A stretch of DNA of 64,000 bases from Tepidamorphaceae bacterium (GTDB taxonomy: Bacteria > Pseudomonadota > Alphaproteobacteria > Rhizobiales > Tepidamorphaceae), in contig JANQNT010000030.1 of NCBI GenBank assembly GCA_028279445.1, positions 54,390-118,389 of the forward strand. The letters run 5' to 3'. A program made the position numbers and the translations under genes. The stretch's first letter is position 1. Every line of letters starts with the position of its first letter. Below, one piece after another: positions 27,471 through 36,073 of this stretch. Under the pieces are notes generated by a model that did no database searches, had not been told where the DNA came from, and saw only the letters and a program-made list of their open reading frames with translations.

Positions 27471-28919
27471 ATGCCCCGCGCGCTGATGATCCAGGGCACC
27501 GGCAGCAATGTCGGCAAGTCGCTTCTGGTCGCCGGCCTGTGCCGGACGGCGCGCAGGCGAGGCCTGTCGGTCGCGCCCTTCAAGCCGCAGAACATGTCGA
27601 ACAACGCCGCCGTTACCAGCGATGGCGGCGAGATCGGTCGCGCCCAGGCGTTGCAGGCGCTGGCGGCGGGCCTGCCGCTGCACACGGACATGAACCCGGT
27701 GCTGTTGAAGCCCGAGACGGATATAGGGGCGCAGGTGGTCGTTCAGGGGCAGCGGCTGACCACCGCGAAGGCGCGGGAGTATCAGGCGCTGAAGCCACAG
27801 CTTCTTCAGCGCGTGCTGGAGAGCTTCGGGCGCCTGAAGGCCGCCCATGATCTCGTTCTGGTGGAGGGCGCCGGCAGCCCGGCGGAAGTCAATCTGCGTG
27901 CGGGTGACATTGCCAATATGGGGTTTGCGCGGGCGGCCGATGTGCCTGTTGTCCTGGCCGGCGACATCGACCGTGGCGGCGTGATTGCGCAGATCGTCGG
28001 AACCCAGGCTGTGATCGACCCGCAGGATGCCGCGATGATCGCGGGGTTCCTGATCAACCGTTTCCGCGGCGATCCGTCCCTGTTCGACGATGGCTATGCG
28101 ATGATCGAGGTCCGCACGGGCTGGCGTGGCTTCGGCGTCTGCCCGTGGTTCCCCGACGCCTGGAAATTGCCCGCGGAGGATGCGCTCGATCTCGATGCGC
28201 CAAAGCGCGCCGAGGGGCTCCATATCATCTGCCTCGCGCTCAGCCGGATCGCGAATTTCGACGATCTCGACCCGCTGGCGCAGGAACCTGGCGTGCGGCT
28301 GACCATGCTTGGTCCCGGCCGCGCCATTCCCGGCGACGCCGATGTCGTGATCCTGCCCGGCACGAAGTCGACGCGGGGCGATCTGGCGTTCCTGCGCGCG
28401 CAAGGGTGGGACGTGGACCTTGCCGCGCATGTCCGGCGCGGTGGACATGTTCTTGGCATCTGCGGTGGCTATCAGATGCTGGGGTGCGAGATCGCGGACC
28501 CGGAGGGCATCGAGGGGTCGGCGGGAGCCGATCCGGGGTTGGGCTTGCTCGACGTGGCAACGCGCATGACCCCCCAAAAGCGGCTGACCGAGGTGGCGGC
28601 CGTGCACGCGGCCACCGGCACGCCCTTCCACGGATACGAAATCCATATCGGCGAGACCGAAGGCCCTGACCGCGCACGGCCCTTCGCGCAGGTCGCGGGC
28701 GCGCCCGAAGGTGCGGTCAGCGGCGACGGGCGCGTAGCGGGCAGCTACCTGCACGGCATGTTCCGCGACGATGCCTTTCGCGCCGCGTTCCTTGCCGGGC
28801 TCGGCGCGGTGTCGTCGCAGAGCGGTTACGACGCCGGTGTGGAGGCGACGCTCGATGCGCTGGCCGCACATCTCGAGGCGCATCTTGACATCGACGGTCT
28901 GCTGTCGCTCGCGCGTTGA
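27471..28919 (+). CDS. cobQ: Adenosylcobyric acid synthase (glutamine-hydrolysing)
   Basis: A 482-residue enzyme that amidates positions b, d, e and g of adenosylcobyrinic acid a,c-diamide. The N-terminal domain has the nucleotide loop [11 protein letters not shown] and [14 protein letters not shown]. The C-terminal amidotransferase domain has the nucleophile cysteine in [11 protein letters not shown] and a late histidine region GYEIHIG. Length is normal. It converges with bluB 14 bases downstream. Confidence 0.95.
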   Translation: MPRALMIQGTGSNVGKSLLVAGLCRTARRRGLSVAPFKPQNMSNNAAVTSDGGEIGRAQALQALAAGLPLHTDMNPVLLKPETDIGAQVVVQGQRLTTAKAREYQALKPQLLQRVLESFGRLKAAHDLVLVEGAGSPAEVNLRAGDIANMGFARAADVPVVLAGDIDRGGVIAQIVGTQAVIDPQDAAMIAGFLINRFRGDPSLFDDGYAMIEVRTGWRGFGVCPWFPDAWKLPAEDALDLDAPKRAEGLHIICLALSRIANFDDLDPLAQEPGVRLTMLGPGRAIPGDADVVILPGTKSTRGDLAFLRAQGWDVDLAAHVRRGGHVLGICGGYQMLGCEIADPEGIEGSAGADPGLGLLDVATRMTPQKRLTEVAAVHAATGTPFHGYEIHIGETEGPDRARPFAQVAGAPEGAVSGDGRVAGSYLHGMFRDDAFRAAFLAGLGAVSSQSGYDAGVEATLDALAAHLEAHLDIDGLLSLAR

Positions 28920-28933
28920 AGCGGGCGCTGCTG

Positions 28934-29561
28934 TCAGCGCCGGTCCCAGGTTGTCGGCGTGTTGGCCTGCCAGCCGGCACGATGCAGCAGCGGGGTATCG
29001 TCGGTGAATTCGGGAACCCCGATGCACAGGTAGAACGCGAAGCGCCAGCTTTCCGGCACATCGAACAGCCGCGCCATGTCCTCCGGCTCAAGGATCGAGA
29101 CCATGCCTACGCCGAGGTTCTCTGCACGAGCCGCCAGCATCAACGCATAGACCGCCATGGCCGTGGACTGCATCAGTGTCTCGGGCATGGTCATACGCCC
29201 CAGCCCCGTATCCTTCCTGCGGCGCGGTTTCGCAAAACACGGCCAGTTGCAGCGGTGCACGGTCGATTCCGGCGAGTTTGAGTTGGCTGTAAGTGTCACG
29301 CCGCTCGCCGACATATTGCTCTCGCGAAGCCTGGTTGCAGCGCTCGAAGACCTTGCGCACGCTCTCGTGCAACGCCGGATCGGCAACCTCGATCACCCGC
29401 CAGGGCCGTGCATTGCCGACCGATGGCGCCAAATCCATCGCCGCGCGCAACCGGTCCATCGCGTCCTCGGGCAGAGGCTGTGCCGCGAAGTGCCGGACAT
29501 CGCGGCGCCAGCGCATCACCTCACGAAGGGTCGCGGCATCATCAGCCGAAAACTCGGTCAC
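28934..29561 (-). pseudogene. bluB: 5,6-dimethylbenzimidazole synthase, frameshifted
   Basis: BluB makes the lower ligand DMB from FMNH2 and O2. The N-terminal half (from a GTG at 29561 with GGGA upstream) reads FSADDAATLREVMRWRRDVR, LAPSVGNARPWRVIEV and LAVFCETAPQE. The C-terminal half, in another frame, reads DTGLGRMTMPETLMQS, LAARAENLGVGMVSILEP and RAGW near the end. Removing one G from either GG pair around 29212-29217 joins the halves into a continuous 208-residue protein of normal BluB length. The lesion could be a true mutation or a sequencing error in the GGAAGGA run. If real, DMB must come from elsewhere. Confidence 0.85.
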
Positions 29562-29616
29562 AGCATCGTTCCCGCATGTTTGCCTGTTCGGGCGCCCGGC
29601 CCAAGCCCGTGCATTC

Positions 29617-30558
29617 TCACATTCCCCCCAGGGCCATAGCCAAGAGGATCGCCACAATCGCAAACATGCCCCGGCGGCAAAGCGCAAGTCCGGAGAAAAT
29701 CGCATCCGCGTCCGGGTCGGGCGCATGCGCATTCAGCCACGGCTCGTCTGACACCGTGTCGCCATAGGCCCGGGGCCCCGATATCCGCACATGCAGGGCG
29801 CCGGCCATCGCTGCTTCGGGCCAGCCCGCATTCGGCGAGCGGTGGTGGCGCGCATCGCTTGCCATGACCCCAAGGGACCGGCCCGTACGGCCGGACACCA
29901 AAGCGAAGACCAATCCGGTCAGCCGCGCCGGGATCAGGTTCACAAGGTCGTCGAGCCGTGCAGCAGCCTTGCCGAAATCCTCGTAACGCTCGTTGCGGTG
30001 TCCGATCATGGAATCGAGCGTATTCACCGCCTTGTAGGCGACAAGCCCCGGCAGTCCGAGCAGCGCGCCCCAGAACAGCGGCGCCACCACCGCGTCCGAG
30101 GCATTCTCGGCCAGGCTCTCGATCGCCGCCCGCGCGACCTCGGCCGCGTCGAGCCGAGCGGGATCGCGGCCGACGATCTTTGCGACGGCCGCCCGTGCCG
30201 CAGAGAGGTCGCCCGCCGCGAGGGGCCGCGCCACGGCGGCGACGTGATCATGAAGCGACCGCGCGGCGATCCAGGGCCAGGCCAGAATCGCGACGAGGAC
30301 GAGACCGACGGCGCCCGAAGGCAGCACAAGCTGTACCAGTGCCGCGGGCAGGACCGTCGCCGTCAGGACAATGCCGATGCAGGCCGCACCCATGGCACGC
30401 CGCTGCCGGACCCCGCCGCGGTTGAACCGCGCCTCCAGCGTGGCGATCAGCGCGCCGATCCATGTGACGGGGTGTCCGATCCGGGCATGGAGGCGCTCCG
30501 GCCAGCCCAAGCAGGTGTCGATCGCGAGCGCGAGCGCCATCGCGGCGGCGAAGCTCAT
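29617..30558 (-). CDS. cobD: Adenosylcobinamide-phosphate synthase
   Basis: A 313-residue integral membrane protein of the CobD/CbiB family, which attaches aminopropanol phosphate to adenosylcobyric acid. It starts ALALAIDTCLGWPERLHARIGHPVTWIG and contains FARRSP-like elements as DARHHRSPNAGWPEAAMAGAL near residue 225-245. I prefer the ATG at 30558; the upstream in-frame extension lies across the cobP promoter. It is 55 bases upstream of bluB in the same direction and divergent from cobP. Confidence 0.93.
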   Translation of the reverse strand: MSFAAAMALALAIDTCLGWPERLHARIGHPVTWIGALIATLEARFNRGGVRQRRAMGAACIGIVLTATVLPAALVQLVLPSGAVGLVLVAILAWPWIAARSLHDHVAAVARPLAAGDLSAARAAVAKIVGRDPARLDAAEVARAAIESLAENASDAVVAPLFWGALLGLPGLVAYKAVNTLDSMIGHRNERYEDFGKAAARLDDLVNLIPARLTGLVFALVSGRTGRSLGVMASDARHHRSPNAGWPEAAMAGALHVRISGPRAYGDTVSDEPWLNAHAPDPDADAIFSGLALCRRGMFAIVAILLAMALGGM

Positions 30559-30636
30559 GGCTGCATCGGCCCGGATGGTGCAGGGGGTGTCATTGAAGCC
30601 TTTCCAAAACCTGCCGAACCTGCTTTTCACAACGTG

Positions 30637-31149
30637 ATGGCAAAGTCGATCCTCATCACCGGTGGCGCCCGTTCGGGCAAGAGCCGTTTCGCCGAGCGCG
30701 TCACGCTATCGCTTGGCCGCCCGGCGATCTATATCGCGACGGCCGAGGCTCACGACGCCGAAATGGCCGAGCGGATCGCCCGCCATCAGGCCCGGCGCGG
30801 CGAGGCGTGGTCGACGCTGGCCGAACCGATGGCGCTTTGCGATGCGTTGCGACAGAGCGACGGCGGCCCGCCGCGGCTCGTCGATTGTCTCACCTTGTGG
30901 CTCACCAACCTGATGCTGGCCGAGAGGGACTGGGAGGCGGAGGTTGAGGCGCTCGCCGATCTTGTGCCTGTGCTGACCGCGCCGATTGTCTTTGTCACCA
31001 ACGAGGTGGGCGCCGGCATCGTCCCCGACAACGCGCTGGCGCGGGCGTTCCGCGATGCGGCCGGGCTGTCGAACCAGCGTATCGCCGAGGCCTGCGACGA
31101 ACTGTGGCTGTGCGTCGCCGGCCATCCGCTGAAAGTGAAACCGTCATGA
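30637..31149 (+). CDS. cobP: Adenosylcobinamide kinase / adenosylcobinamide-phosphate guanylyltransferase
   Basis: A 170-residue bifunctional enzyme (CobP/CobU) that phosphorylates adenosylcobinamide and then activates it with GTP. It has the P-loop LITGGARSGKSRFAE, the catalytic-histidine region ERIARHQARRG and LVDCLTLWLTNLM plus FVTNEVGAGIVPDN. The start at 30637 is 78 bases from the divergent cobD start. The stop codon overlaps an ATG (ATGA at 31146-31149), which suggests that a further co-translated gene once followed. It is the last recognisable gene of the cob cluster. Confidence 0.95.
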   Translation: MAKSILITGGARSGKSRFAERVTLSLGRPAIYIATAEAHDAEMAERIARHQARRGEAWSTLAEPMALCDALRQSDGGPPRLVDCLTLWLTNLMLAERDWEAEVEALADLVPVLTAPIVFVTNEVGAGIVPDNALARAFRDAAGLSNQRIAEACDELWLCVAGHPLKVKPS

Positions 31150-31221
31150 ACGCGCTGCCCGACCCGGACAATACCGGGCGACATCCTCCCGCTCGGCCAC
31201 CGCTACTTCCCCGGAGCCTGT

Positions 31222-31938
31222 TCAGAAATAGGTTTTGCGTTGGGTGACCTGTCGCGCTTGGTCGATGAGTGAAATGAAATCGTAGACCGGCACGTCGAAG
31301 GCTCTTTGCAGGCGCGCTGAATAGGGTGTGTAGACCGCGCATTCCAGCAGCAGTGCGCCGATGTTGTCGTGACTGTCGAAGAGCTCCTGGGCGGCTGCTT
31401 CCAGACGATCGCCGAAGGCCTCGGTGTCGAGGTCCTCTTCGGCCATGTTGAGGAATTCAGGCGAGGTCTGGATGCTGTTGACGACGGTTTCGACACCATC
31501 GGGCAGGCCGGCGAGCCGAAGCACCTGCGGCGTCAGGCGGTCGGTCCAGGCGGTCAGGATGGCGATCTTCCGATCGGAACGCATGCTGCGCGCGATGGTC
31601 GGCAGTTGCAGCAAGCTGGACAGATGGACCGGGATGCCCACCGCGTCGCGCACTGCATCCTGGTAGTGAAGCATGAAGCCGCAATTGCTGGAGATCGCCC
31701 TGACCCCCATGCGCTCAAGCTCCCGCGCGGCGGCAACGATGTCGGGTTCGATGGATTTGTCGCCTCGCGTGACAAGGGCTACATCGGCGGCCTCGACCAC
31801 CTTCAGCAGCACCGGATAGTCGTAGGTGCCGGCATGGGCCGTGTCGCCCGGCACATGCGTTTCCACTAGGTTGAGCAGCAATACGCCTATCTCGTAGCCG
31901 TAGCCCTGCGCTTGCGGCAGCAGTGGGTAGACTGGCAT
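31222..31938 (-). CDS. Aspartate/glutamate (hydantoin) racemase family protein
   Basis: A 238-residue member of the Asp/Glu racemase superfamily. The two expected catalytic cysteines are visible in SSNCGFMLHYQ (about residue 83) and LLLECAVYTPY (about 197), a spacing normal for the family. The ATG at 31938 has a strong GGAGG seven bases upstream. It is divergent from an Ldh-family oxidoreductase with which it probably shares a promoter region. The substrate is uncertain: an amino acid, hydantoin or maleate-like compound is possible. The catabolic neighbours favour an amino-acid derivative. Confidence 0.75.
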   Translation of the reverse strand: MPVYPLLPQAQGYGYEIGVLLLNLVETHVPGDTAHAGTYDYPVLLKVVEAADVALVTRGDKSIEPDIVAAARELERMGVRAISSNCGFMLHYQDAVRDAVGIPVHLSSLLQLPTIARSMRSDRKIAILTAWTDRLTPQVLRLAGLPDGVETVVNSIQTSPEFLNMAEEDLDTEAFGDRLEAAAQELFDSHDNIGALLLECAVYTPYSARLQRAFDVPVYDFISLIDQARQVTQRKTYF

Positions 31939-32000
31939 TCGGACCCCTCCAACGCCCGAAGAGTGGCAGTCCATGCTGGGCGCCCATATGGCGAAGGGCC

Positions 32001-32012
32001 GAAGTTCACTTC
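32001..32012. promoter_or_regulatory. Palindrome GAAGTTCACTTC shared with another promoter
   Basis: This 12-base palindrome lies in the 153-base divergent region between the racemase (minus) and the Ldh-family gene (plus). The last 11 bases, AAGTTCACTTC, recur at 37051-37061 in the divergent promoter of the amino-acid ABC importer. A common regulator, such as the LysR protein at 39.0-39.9 kb, is a reasonable inference. Confidence 0.35.
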
Positions 32013-32091
32013 ACACACTCCCGATTGTTCCATGCGCATCGGCCGGTAGACAGTCGAGCAGTCGCGTTCTGCCGGGAAACGAAACAAGCGC

Positions 32092-33156
32092 ATGCGGATT
32101 GAAGAGAACGACCTTCGGCAGGTCTATGAAGGCTTCGCCGGTAAATTCGATGCGGATCATGACGAGGCGGCGACCTTCGCCACCTGTCTGCTGCGCGCCG
32201 ACATGCGAGGACATACGACGCAGGGGCTTGGCCTGCTGCCTTATCTCGTTGACCTGTTCGAGGACGGCGTGATGGCGTTCGGCCGGCGCCCTGAGATCAT
32301 CCGCGACAATCCCGGCTCGGCGCTGGTCGACGGCAAACGAGGCGTTGGCCAGGTCACGGGGACGTTCGCCATGGACCTTGCCATCGACAAGGCGCGATCC
32401 TGCGGGATCGGCTTCGTCAGCCTGCGCGGCGGTGCGGATTACGGCATGGCGTCGAACTATGCCATTCAGGCGATGGAGCAGGGCATGATCGGGGTGTCGA
32501 TGAGCACCGGTCCGGTGCTGGTAGCGCCCTGGGGCGGGCGCGATGCGTGGTTCTGCACCAACCCGATATCACTCGCGGTTCCGGCCGGGGATCGCGACCC
32601 GATCGTGATCGACATGGCGACCAGCGCAAACTCCATGGGCAAGACGGTGCTTGCCGCGCGCGATGGCGAGATGCTTCCGGGGCCGGACGTGGTCGATGCC
32701 GAGGGGCGCTACACCGACAACCCCGCGGAGGTGATCCTCGACCCGATGGCCCGCGAATCCAGCATGGCAGGCGCCTTGCTGCCGGCCGGCCCCAAGGGCT
32801 TTGGCATGGTGCTGACCGTCGAAGTGCTCGCGTCGTTGCTCAGCGGCGAGCGGAGCTGGCAGGATGAACAGCCATCGGATGGGGTGAACAGGGCCGCCTA
32901 TTACGGTCAGAGCTTTATCGCCATCGACATCGCCGCATTTCAGGTCCCCGAAGACTTCGCAGCTTCCGCCGATCGGATGATCGAGACGCTCACCGCCTCG
33001 CGCCCCGCGCAGGGGTTCGACCGGGTCCGCCTGCACGGGAGCAAGGCGGCGGAGGCCATGCGCGACAACGCGACCAACGGCATCCAGGTGCGCGACGAGG
33101 AGTGGCAGATGGTGCGGCGTGTCGCCGACCGGCTGCAGCTCGCCCTTCCGCTCTAG
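32092..33156 (+). CDS. Ldh-family (malate/L-sulfolactate/imine reductase type) oxidoreductase
   Basis: A 354-residue NAD(P)-dependent oxidoreductase of the malate/L-lactate dehydrogenase family, unrelated to the Rossmann-type enzymes. The conserved start region has RADMRGHTTQGLGLLPYL, with the catalytic-histidine motif RGHTTQG, and later STGPVLVAPWGG and KGFGMVLTVEVLA. Family members include ureidoglycolate dehydrogenase and the delta1-pyrroline/piperideine-2-carboxylate reductases. Because a proline-racemase-family gene lies next to it, a pyrroline-2-carboxylate reductase acting after hydroxyproline dehydration is the best guess. The ribosome binding site is weak. Confidence 0.72.
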   Translation: MRIEENDLRQVYEGFAGKFDADHDEAATFATCLLRADMRGHTTQGLGLLPYLVDLFEDGVMAFGRRPEIIRDNPGSALVDGKRGVGQVTGTFAMDLAIDKARSCGIGFVSLRGGADYGMASNYAIQAMEQGMIGVSMSTGPVLVAPWGGRDAWFCTNPISLAVPAGDRDPIVIDMATSANSMGKTVLAARDGEMLPGPDVVDAEGRYTDNPAEVILDPMARESSMAGALLPAGPKGFGMVLTVEVLASLLSGERSWQDEQPSDGVNRAAYYGQSFIAIDIAAFQVPEDFAASADRMIETLTASRPAQGFDRVRLHGSKAAEAMRDNATNGIQVRDEEWQMVRRVADRLQLALPL

Positions 33157-33181
33157 GCTGTCGATACAGCCTAGGCTGTAT
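33154..33181. repeat. Terminal-repeat remnant of the mosaic element
   Basis: The sequence CTGTCGATACAGCCTA at 33158-33173 is identical to the outer end of the mosaic element found at 63.7 kb. It is immediately followed by TAGGCTGTAT, the start of an end in the opposite sense. The TAG at 33154-33156 is both the stop codon of the Ldh-family gene and the start of this remnant. It looks like the footprint of a lost or truncated copy. Confidence 0.5.
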
Positions 33182-33229
33182 TCACTTCCAAGATCACGTC
33201 ATGTGTGTTCTGGCAGTTTGCCGTTTGTT

Positions 33230-33283
33230 TGGAGCATGTTCTTGTCCGAAAACCGGCAGCCACTTTTCGGGAACATGCCCTAG
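33230..33283. repeat. Short CTAG-ended palindromic repeat (type C)
   Basis: An imperfect palindrome beginning TGGAGCATGTTC and ending GGGAACATGCCCTAG, with an internal CCGAAAACCGGC and CCACTTTTCGGG. This resembles the widespread Hyphomicrobiales intergenic palindrome that contains the words GAGCATG, CCGAAAACCGG and ACTTTTC. Its final CTAG supplies the stop codon (TAG on the minus strand) of the proline-racemase-family gene at 33280. It could also act as a transcription terminator or mRNA stabiliser. Confidence 0.7.
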
Positions 33284-34317
33284 CCGCAAGGTCTCAGGAT
33301 TTCCTGTAGCCCTTCGCCCGGCGTCAGCGGATCGTCAAAGTCGACCACGAGTTCCTTGCGCGCGACGATCCAGCCTTCGCCGGTGACTTCGATCCGGCAT
33401 CCGGTGGTGTCCGCATAGGGTTTGACCGTGTAGCAGTGGCCTTCGAAGCGCGTTCCCCAGCAGGAACGCGAAATCAGCCTGTCGCCTTCGTGCATGATGC
33501 CCTGTTCCACCATCTGCGCCATCGCGGCGGTCGTTCCGGTGCCGGAGGGACAACGCGAGACGGATCGGGGAAAGACGACGGGTGAGACGATGCGCTCCCA
33601 GACGCCGCTGGCCCGCTTCTCGGGCGGGGCGACCATGAGCACGAAATCCGACCGGCCCTGATCGCCCAACTCCACGTGATCGAACCTGACGGCGCGGGAG
33701 GCGGCGCGCATGAAATCGTAGCCAAACGCCCCCATGGCGTCTTCTTCGCCGCGTGTCATTTCAAAGCCGTGCGATGGGCCGTCAATCACGCAATAGAAGC
33801 ATCCCGACCAGACAAGATCGAAGCGCACGCTGCCATGCCCCGGCACATCGATCGCCTGGTCCTTGAGCGCCACGTAAGCCGTGGAATCGGGCTTGTAGGA
33901 AACGCTGATGACCTTGCCGTCCTTGCAGTTCGCAGTCATTTCGACGAGTCCGCCGGGGCTTTCTAGCACGATGGGCCGCTTGCCATCCCTGAGCGGTACG
34001 GTGCCTTCCTCAAGCAAGGCGATGGCAACCGACATGGAGTTGGAGCCGGAAAACAGCGGATAGCCCATGTATTCCATGATCACGAAGCCCGCTTCGGCCT
34101 TCGGATGTGCGGGCGCGACAACGAGATTGGCGAAATGCGAAGGGTGCGCGCCGCGCGGCTCGTCAAGCAGGAGACACCTCAGCCCGTCGTTCTGGCGCAG
34201 ATACTCGCGCTTCTCGGCGGGGCTGTCGCCGGGAACTTCAGGCACCCCCGAGACGATGATCTGATGAACATCGCCGCCGATGTGGACATCGACCGTGCGG
34301 AGCGAGGATGTTTGCAT
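33280..34317 (-). CDS. Proline racemase family protein (hydroxyproline epimerase/dehydratase type) with Ser/Ser active site
   Basis: A 345-residue diaminopimelate-epimerase-fold enzyme. In proline racemase and 4-hydroxyproline epimerase the two catalytic cysteines lie in MCGH and PCGTG. Here the matching segments are LFSGSNSM (Ser90) and RCPSGTG (Ser258), so both are serines; a cysteine does occur two residues before Ser258. Family enzymes with Cys/Thr or Ser/Cys pairs act as 3-hydroxyproline dehydratases or epimerases, so a dehydratase-like reaction is plausible. The ATG at 34317 has GGGAGAAG upstream. It is the distal gene of an amino-acid ABC importer operon. Confidence 0.8.
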   Translation of the reverse strand: MQTSSLRTVDVHIGGDVHQIIVSGVPEVPGDSPAEKREYLRQNDGLRCLLLDEPRGAHPSHFANLVVAPAHPKAEAGFVIMEYMGYPLFSGSNSMSVAIALLEEGTVPLRDGKRPIVLESPGGLVEMTANCKDGKVISVSYKPDSTAYVALKDQAIDVPGHGSVRFDLVWSGCFYCVIDGPSHGFEMTRGEEDAMGAFGYDFMRAASRAVRFDHVELGDQGRSDFVLMVAPPEKRASGVWERIVSPVVFPRSVSRCPSGTGTTAAMAQMVEQGIMHEGDRLISRSCWGTRFEGHCYTVKPYADTTGCRIEVTGEGWIVARKELVVDFDDPLTPGEGLQEILRPCG

Positions 34318-34337
34318 GTCAGTCACTTCTCCCGGTT

Positions 34338-35027
34338 TCAGGCTTGCCGATCCAGGCGCATCGCCCACTCGATCCGGTCGAAGGTCAGTTGCACGACCTG
34401 CACCATGCCCCAGTAGAGCAGGCTGGCCATGGCCAGTGGCGTGAACGGATCGAAGGTCAGGTCGATGGCTTCCTTGGCGAAGCCCAGGATGTCGAAAACG
34501 GTGATGGCGCCGACCACCGAGGTCGCCTTGAGAAACAGCACGACTTCGTTGCGGTAGGCGGGGAAGCCGATGCGGAACGCCAACGGGAACTCGATGCGCA
34601 CGAAGATCAGCCAGGTGGGCGTTCCAAGCGCCTGGGCGGCTTCAACGATCCCCTTGGGTACGTTCTTGAGCGCGCCGCGCCAGATCTCGGCCAGGAAGGC
34701 GGCGTGGTTCAGGACGAAGACGAATATCGCGCAGAACATCGGCTCCTTGAAGAAAACCCAAAGGAACGTGTCCCTGACCAGCCCCAGATACGGAAAGCCG
34801 TTGTAGACGAAGTAGAGCAACACCAGTTGTGGCGCGCCGCGCATGAACGCCACATACCAGGTCGCCGGGCGGCGCATGGACGCGCTGCGGGAACGCTTCG
34901 CCAGCGCCAGCGGGATCGACAGCAGGAAGCCGAAGAAGAAGGTCGGCAGCAGCAGCAAGACGGTGGTCCACAGCCCGGCGGCCAGATCTGGCAGGAGGCG
35001 GATCGCGAGTTCGACGTTGAAGCTCAT
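34338..35027 (-). CDS. Polar amino-acid ABC transporter permease (HisM type)
   Basis: A 229-residue permease of the His/Glu/Gln/Arg/opine family with about five transmembrane helices. It shows FMRGAPQLVLLYFVYNG early and the ABC-coupling EAA loop EAAQALGTPTWLIFVRIEFP near residue 140. Together with the upstream permease it forms the heterodimeric channel. It lies 13 bases after that permease and 20 bases before the proline-racemase-family gene. The pathway context suggests an imino acid or a guanidino amino acid as substrate. Confidence 0.9.
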   Translation of the reverse strand: MSFNVELAIRLLPDLAAGLWTTVLLLLPTFFFGFLLSIPLALAKRSRSASMRRPATWYVAFMRGAPQLVLLYFVYNGFPYLGLVRDTFLWVFFKEPMFCAIFVFVLNHAAFLAEIWRGALKNVPKGIVEAAQALGTPTWLIFVRIEFPLAFRIGFPAYRNEVVLFLKATSVVGAITVFDILGFAKEAIDLTFDPFTPLAMASLLYWGMVQVVQLTFDRIEWAMRLDRQA

Positions 35028-35040
35028 CGCAATTGCCTCG

Positions 35041-35754
35041 CTACGCGGCCTTGGCGGTCAGCCGCTTGAGGCTGAGACGGCGGTCGAGCCTGTCGATTAC
35101 AACATGGCTCAACCCGGCAACGATGAGGAATGCCACCAGGGCGGCGGAGTAGAACAGGAACGGCCTTTGCGTCGAACCGGCCGCGACATTGGCGGCGCGC
35201 ACCAGATCATTCAGACCGACCAGGGAGACCAGGGCGGTATCCTTGAGAACCACCATCCAGATATTGCTGAGGCCGGGCATCGCCAGCCGGACGGCCTGCG
35301 GCAGGATGATGTGCCTCCACATGGGAATGGTGCGCACACCCAATGCCCGCCCCGCCTCGAACTGGCCGCGCGGGATGTTCAGGATCGCGCCGCGCACCGT
35401 TTCGCCCACATAGGCGCCATAGACCAGCATCAGCGCCAAGATGCCGGCAGTCAGCGGTGTCACGTCTAGGAACCGACCGGTCAGCATCTGCATGAGGACC
35501 GGCAGATTGAAGAACAGGAAGAAGATCACCAACAGCGACGGAACGCCCATCAGGACGGACCGGTAGACGTTCCAGAACGTCCGCACGATCCGGTGTCTGG
35601 ACAGGGCCGCGAAGCTCAGCAGGACACCCAGAACGATGGCCAGGGCATAGCCGCCGACCGCCAGAGACATGGTCAGGGCGAAGCCGCGCAGCAACTCGTC
35701 GCCGTATCCGGCGGAGCCGAAGGACAGAAGTTCAAGCACCGGCGATCCATTCAT
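35041..35754 (-). CDS. Polar amino-acid ABC transporter permease (HisQ type)
   Basis: A 237-residue permease of the same family. It begins with a periplasmic stretch and a first helix SLAVGGYALAIVLGVLLSF, followed by YRSVLMGVPSLLVIFFLFFN and the coupling loop EAGRALGVRTIPMWRHIILPQ. It is separated from its binding-protein gene (36176-36955) by two inserted repeats. That arrangement may lower permease expression relative to the binding protein. Confidence 0.9.
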   Translation of the reverse strand: MNGSPVLELLSFGSAGYGDELLRGFALTMSLAVGGYALAIVLGVLLSFAALSRHRIVRTFWNVYRSVLMGVPSLLVIFFLFFNLPVLMQMLTGRFLDVTPLTAGILALMLVYGAYVGETVRGAILNIPRGQFEAGRALGVRTIPMWRHIILPQAVRLAMPGLSNIWMVVLKDTALVSLVGLNDLVRAANVAAGSTQRPFLFYSAALVAFLIVAGLSHVVIDRLDRRLSLKRLTAKAA

Positions 35755-35803
35755 GCGCGATGCCGCCCCGTGTCACCGGGGCGGCATGCGAAGGTGTGCG
35801 GGC

Positions 35804-36073
35804 TAGGGTCCGTACTCAATTGGGTTATCCATTCTGCGCGTGTCGGATTTCATTCCTGACAAGGCAGCGGGGTGTAGGAAACCTTGTTGGTTTTCAAGTC
35901 CCCGATAACGTGGTCAGGGGCGAAATCCGCCGCGCCCTTCGGGTTTGCGACAAGCCGCCCATCTGCGGCGCGAAGCCTCCTCGAATAGGCTTGGGCCTGT
36001 CCGTCGTCCGTTTCGCTTGCATCTGAACGGCTTGTCGCAAACAGAATGGCGTGACCCAACTGAGTTCGGACCC
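35804..36073. mobile_element. MITE-like mosaic element with 31-bp terminal inverted repeats (family 2)
   Basis: The ends GGGTCCGTACTCAATTGGG (35806) and, reversed, GGGTCCGAACTCAGTTGGG (36073) form imperfect inverted repeats of about 31 bases that run inward to CCATTCTG. Inside are two further inverted-repeat modules. One is bounded by TGTCGGATTT...CCTGAC (35841-35860) and GTCAGGGGCGAAATCCG (35913-35929). The other is bounded by a perfect 14-base pair TTTGCGACAAGCCG (35944-35957) and CGGCTTGTCGCAAA (36028-36041). There is no coding capacity. It shares 22 identical bases with the family-1 element at 41.3 kb. It sits inside an ABC transporter operon. Confidence 0.75.

Noticed and set aside
28934..29561. 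Programmed ribosomal frameshift in bluB
   Set aside because: BluB is not known to use frameshifting and I see no conserved slippery heptamer with a downstream structure; a one-base insertion or sequencing error is simpler.
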